NCBI GenBank assembly: GCA_022545805.1
Contig: JAKEIJ010000034.1
Span: 1 to 6,630, forward strand
From: Nitrosotalea sp.
Lineage (GTDB): Archaea; Thermoproteota; Nitrososphaeria; Nitrososphaerales; Nitrosopumilaceae
Direction: 5' to 3'
DNA length: 6,630 nt
The notes beneath the pieces were generated by a model, which saw nothing but the letters and a program-made list of their open reading frames with translations, ran no database searches and was not told the origin of the DNA. Of the stretch, positions 4,563 to 6,630 are shown piece after piece (position 1 is the stretch's first letter; the number at the start of each line of letters is the position of its first letter). The position numbers were made by a program, and so were the translations under genes.

Positions 4563-6167
4563 TTGAATCCATCTAGATTTTGGATATTGCTCATTTTGCC
4601 AGTCATGGCGTGTGTTACATTTTCTGCCTCTTTTGCAGACATTCCAGTCACAATTCCTCTTGGGGCCTCAAACCCGAATATTCCATTCTCATTATCCCCC
4701 TCAGATCTTTCCATCCAAGTCAATGATACTGTAACATGGAAAAACGATGACACTGCGGTGCACACTGTCACAACCGGAAAAACTGGACTTGGATTTGATG
4801 GTAGAATAGATAGTGGAGTCATTGCACAGGGCGGTTCATTCTCTCATACTTTTGATAAGACTGGTTTGTACAATTACTATTGTCTATTTCATCCTTGGAT
4901 GACTGGATTTGTAGATGTGGGTACCACCACACCAGTGCTACCTACCGGAATTCTTGTCTCAACTGACAAACCTGTATACCACAACGGTGACACAATACAA
5001 ATTTCAGGTCAGGTATCAAAATATGTCCAAAATAAACAGGTCACTGTCTGGATAATTGATTCTAAAGGTACTGGCATATCTGTTAGTCATACAGAAACAA
5101 GAACTGGAAATGATTTCTCAGTCAATGTGGACGCTACTGGAAAATTATGGATTCCTGGAAATGATTACACTGTATATGCACAGTATGGTTCTTCTAGTGC
5201 TGTAGCCACTGCAACGATCCAATATGAACCAGAAGCGCAAAAAGTGACAAACAAAATTAACATGTCTGATACAAATACCGTCGGTTTGAGTCAGTCATCA
5301 TACATGTCATCATACACAAAACTAAATCCTGATTCAAACAATTACGTCACTGCTCAAACTGGATACGAGATCTACAAACCATCAGACTCGATTAAAATAT
5401 CTGGTTCAATATGGACCGGATTAGTTAATCTGGTCGGTGGTGCATATCTTGTAACAGTACCAGTAAACAGTATTGATGGAAATTCTGTAACGGAGCTAGT
5501 CCTTGTCAAACTTAAAGATCCCAATGGAAATGTTGTATATACTAAAGAGACTCCGGTAGACAATAACGGTAATTATGTTGTTCCAGTTAGTCTTCCTGAT
5601 AACGTAACTGGAAAATATTCTGTAGAATCATCGCTTGAAACAAAAGCTGGGCTTGTAAGTACATTGGATGTCTCCACTGCAGCAAAACTGGATTCATCCA
5701 TAAACTTTCTAGTTATGACCCCTGATGAATTCTCAGTAGAGACAAAAGATGGCAACTTTAATGTTGGAATTTCTAGCAATTCTACCGTATCTGACTTTGC
5801 ATTTGACTCTCAAAGAAAGGCAATATCGTTTAACGTGCAAGGCGAAACCGGAACAAGAGGAGTCTCCGATGTAGTTATTCCAAAATCCTTGCTTGGTGGT
5901 CAGATCCAAGTCATGGTAGATGGTAACATGGAACCATACAACTCTGATGGAGTTGTAGTTGTATCAGACACTCCATCTGAGACTGCATTTGAGATAAACT
6001 ATCACCATAGTACGCATACAATACAACTGATAGGAACAAGTGCTGCTGAGATGCCAGTATCTAGCCAGGCAGTTCCGGAATTTAGCTCTATGGCTCCAAT
6101 TGTATTGGTTGTTTCAGTTGCTTCTATGGTATTCGTATATCCGAAATTACGATTTGGCAAAGTCTGA
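4563..6167 (+). CDS. Plastocyanin-like cupredoxin fused to Ig-like and PEFG-type surface domains
   Basis: This is a 534-aa exported multidomain protein. The signal peptide ends after SASFA (25). A blue-copper domain (about 28-120) has type 1 ligands in the usual places: H67 in the strand TAVHTV, then C107, H110 and M113 in YYCLFHPWMTG. It probably binds copper for electron transfer or copper handling outside the cell. An Ig/macroglobulin-like domain follows (about 126-221, LVSTDKPVYHNGDTIQISG), then a Ser/Asn-rich linker. A second copy of the YKPxDSIxxSGSIW domain (about 265-495) ends in NYHHSTH (479-485). The tail has PEFS (505-508) in place of PEFG, a hydrophobic helix and a basic end. Residues 265-534 are paralogous to the 2019-3161 product; 23 of 42 positions are identical around the VQG...PKSLL segment. 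No ATG precedes the signal peptide in frame. TTG 4563 is preferred over TTG 4548 from TATA spacing. Confidence 0.88.
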   Translation: MNPSRFWILLILPVMACVTFSASFADIPVTIPLGASNPNIPFSLSPSDLSIQVNDTVTWKNDDTAVHTVTTGKTGLGFDGRIDSGVIAQGGSFSHTFDKTGLYNYYCLFHPWMTGFVDVGTTTPVLPTGILVSTDKPVYHNGDTIQISGQVSKYVQNKQVTVWIIDSKGTGISVSHTETRTGNDFSVNVDATGKLWIPGNDYTVYAQYGSSSAVATATIQYEPEAQKVTNKINMSDTNTVGLSQSSYMSSYTKLNPDSNNYVTAQTGYEIYKPSDSIKISGSIWTGLVNLVGGAYLVTVPVNSIDGNSVTELVLVKLKDPNGNVVYTKETPVDNNGNYVVPVSLPDNVTGKYSVESSLETKAGLVSTLDVSTAAKLDSSINFLVMTPDEFSVETKDGNFNVGISSNSTVSDFAFDSQRKAISFNVQGETGTRGVSDVVIPKSLLGGQIQVMVDGNMEPYNSDGVVVVSDTPSETAFEINYHHSTHTIQLIGTSAAEMPVSSQAVPEFSSMAPIVLVVSVASMVFVYPKLRFGKV

Positions 6168-6173
6168 TAATTG

Positions 6174-6183
6174 ATAATACTTT
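6174..6183 (+). promoter_or_regulatory. TATA-like box of the truncated Lrp/AsnC gene
   Basis: The stretch ataatacttt lies just after the cupredoxin stop and is centred about 26 nt before ATG 6204, so the short gene still appears to have a usable leaderless promoter. Confidence 0.4.
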
Positions 6184-6203
6184 GTTTAATGTAATGGTGC
6201 CTA

Positions 6204-6332
6204 ATGGTAAAGGCATATGTCTTAGCCAACTATGAAATCTATGCTGAAAAACATGTACAAGATGAACTAAAGACAATATCATGCGTAAAAGAGGCACATG
6301 GTATCATGGCCGCGTATTACATTGTTCTATAA
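6204..6332 (+). CDS. Truncated stand-alone Lrp/AsnC ligand-binding (RAM) domain
   Basis: The 42-aa product starts MVKAYVLANYEIYAEKHVQD and continues with ELKTISCVKEAHGIMAAYYIVL. This matches the first half of the archaeal stand-alone Lrp/AsnC ligand-binding domain: the MVKAYVL strand, helix with ELK, VKEAHG turn, then a strand usually written GxYD. These domains are usually about 75-80 residues with a beta-alpha-beta-beta-alpha-beta fold and bind amino acids or act as oligomer partners of Lrp-type regulators. Here TAA follows the third strand, and neither other frame downstream resembles the missing helix and strand. YY also replaces the usual YD. It is therefore probably a decaying gene or a half-domain. 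It follows the cupredoxin gene by 36 nt, has its own TATA-like box, and precedes a winged-helix gene on the same strand. Confidence 0.6.
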   Translation: MVKAYVLANYEIYAEKHVQDELKTISCVKEAHGIMAAYYIVL

Positions 6333-6349
6333 AACAACATCATTATTCC

Positions 6350-6356
6350 TTTATAG
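6350..6356 (+). promoter_or_regulatory. TATA box of the winged-helix regulator
   Basis: The motif tttatag is centred about 25 nt before TTG 6378. It supports that start over ATG 6411, which is 58 nt away. Confidence 0.45.
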
Positions 6357-6377
6357 AATGATGTACATGTTTATCCA

Positions 6378-6630
6378 TTGAAGTATCGCAGTAGGACCGA
6401 AATTACTAACATGATGTTGAATTCTGCTCGAGGTGGTGCTTCCAAAACAAAGATAATGTACAAGGCATATCTTTCTTATTCTCAACTGGTTGAATATTTG
6501 GCATTTCTACAAAAAAATAGACTGATAACGCGTGAGGAAGGAACAGATCTTTACAAACCTACTGAAAAAGGATTGGTATTCTTGAAAATGTCTGTCGAAT
6601 TGAATAACATGACATATGGCCCCAATTCGA
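6378..6630 (+). CDS. Winged helix-turn-helix regulator, ArnR1/HTH_45-like (3' end outside window)
   Basis: 84 codons are visible and the frame is open at the right edge. The protein begins MKYRSRTEITNMMLNSARGG (the M is from TTG), then SKTKIMYKAYLSYSQLVEYL, a segment LAFLQKNRLITREEGTDLYK and PTEKGLVFLKM. This is the layout of the small archaeal winged-helix family: an N-terminal helix, the TKxxIMYKAxLSYxQLxxYL helix-turn-helix, a recognition-wing hairpin, and a TxKGxxFL C-terminal helix that often dimerises. Such proteins are usually about 85-100 residues, so most of it is present. It binds DNA as a local transcription regulator; the target is unknown. TTG 6378 is the only start after the stop at 6354-6356 that keeps the conserved KYRSRTEI start, and a TATA box lies about 25 nt upstream. 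It could regulate the neighbouring envelope cluster (inference). Confidence 0.85.
   Translation, partial: MKYRSRTEITNMMLNSARGGASKTKIMYKAYLSYSQLVEYLAFLQKNRLITREEGTDLYKPTEKGLVFLKMSVELNNMTYGPNS

Noticed and set aside
4484..4576. A 30-codon ATG frame (starts MTGVILEKSL) in the divergent promoter region
   Set aside because: It overlaps the start of the cupredoxin gene, no TATA-like box is at the right distance, and it resembles no known protein; probably chance.
4587..4625. Lipobox-like VMAC in the cupredoxin signal peptide
   Set aside because: The Cys lies inside the hydrophobic core and is followed by a normal SFA-D cleavage site; the protein also has a C-terminal sorting tail, so lipoprotein anchoring is less likely.
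4378..4822. Minus-strand frames of 64 and 103 codons opposite the start of the cupredoxin gene
   Set aside because: They lie antisense to a well-supported signal peptide and copper domain and show no domain features.

Overview
The window reads as chromosomal DNA of an ammonia-oxidising-type archaeon (Nitrososphaerota, formerly Thaumarchaeota; probably Nitrosopumilales or Nitrosotaleales). The reasons are: an AT-rich genome with archaeal TATA-like boxes; secreted proteins ending in the PEFG-CTERM sorting tail that is characteristic of this phylum; a plastocyanin-like blue-copper domain; a stand-alone Lrp/AsnC ligand-binding domain; and an ArnR1/HTH_45-type winged-helix regulator. No mobile element, CRISPR array, tRNA or rRNA was seen.

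Layout. 1-717 (+) is a left-handed beta-helix sugar-nucleotide acyltransferase related to the C-terminal half of archaeal GlmU; its frame is open at the left edge. 815-1048 (+) is a small unknown helical protein, followed at once by a perfect 12-bp inverted repeat. 1049-1604 has no intact ordinary gene but holds a decayed Cys-rich mini-protein (1162-1293) and a compact multi-stem candidate ncRNA (about 1440 to 1323, minus strand). 1605-1856 (-) is a short TPR protein.

2019-6167 is a cell-envelope cluster of four exported proteins: a Met/His-rich PEFG-CTERM protein (+), a small PEFG-CTERM protein (-), a secreted CGDxxC protein without an anchor (-), and a large cupredoxin protein with a PEFS tail (+). 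The outer two are paralogues sharing a domain of about 230 residues that ends in NYHHSTH. Together they suggest a copper-linked surface locus (inference).

6204-6332 (+) is an Lrp/AsnC ligand-binding domain cut to about half length. 6378 to the right edge (+) is a winged-helix DNA-binding protein, partial at the edge.

A unifying feature is that nearly every start codon lies 24-28 nt downstream of the centre of a TATA-like box, the geometry of leaderless archaeal mRNAs. This supports TTG starts for three genes (1856-, 4563+, 6378+) and an internal ATG for the gene at 4340-.
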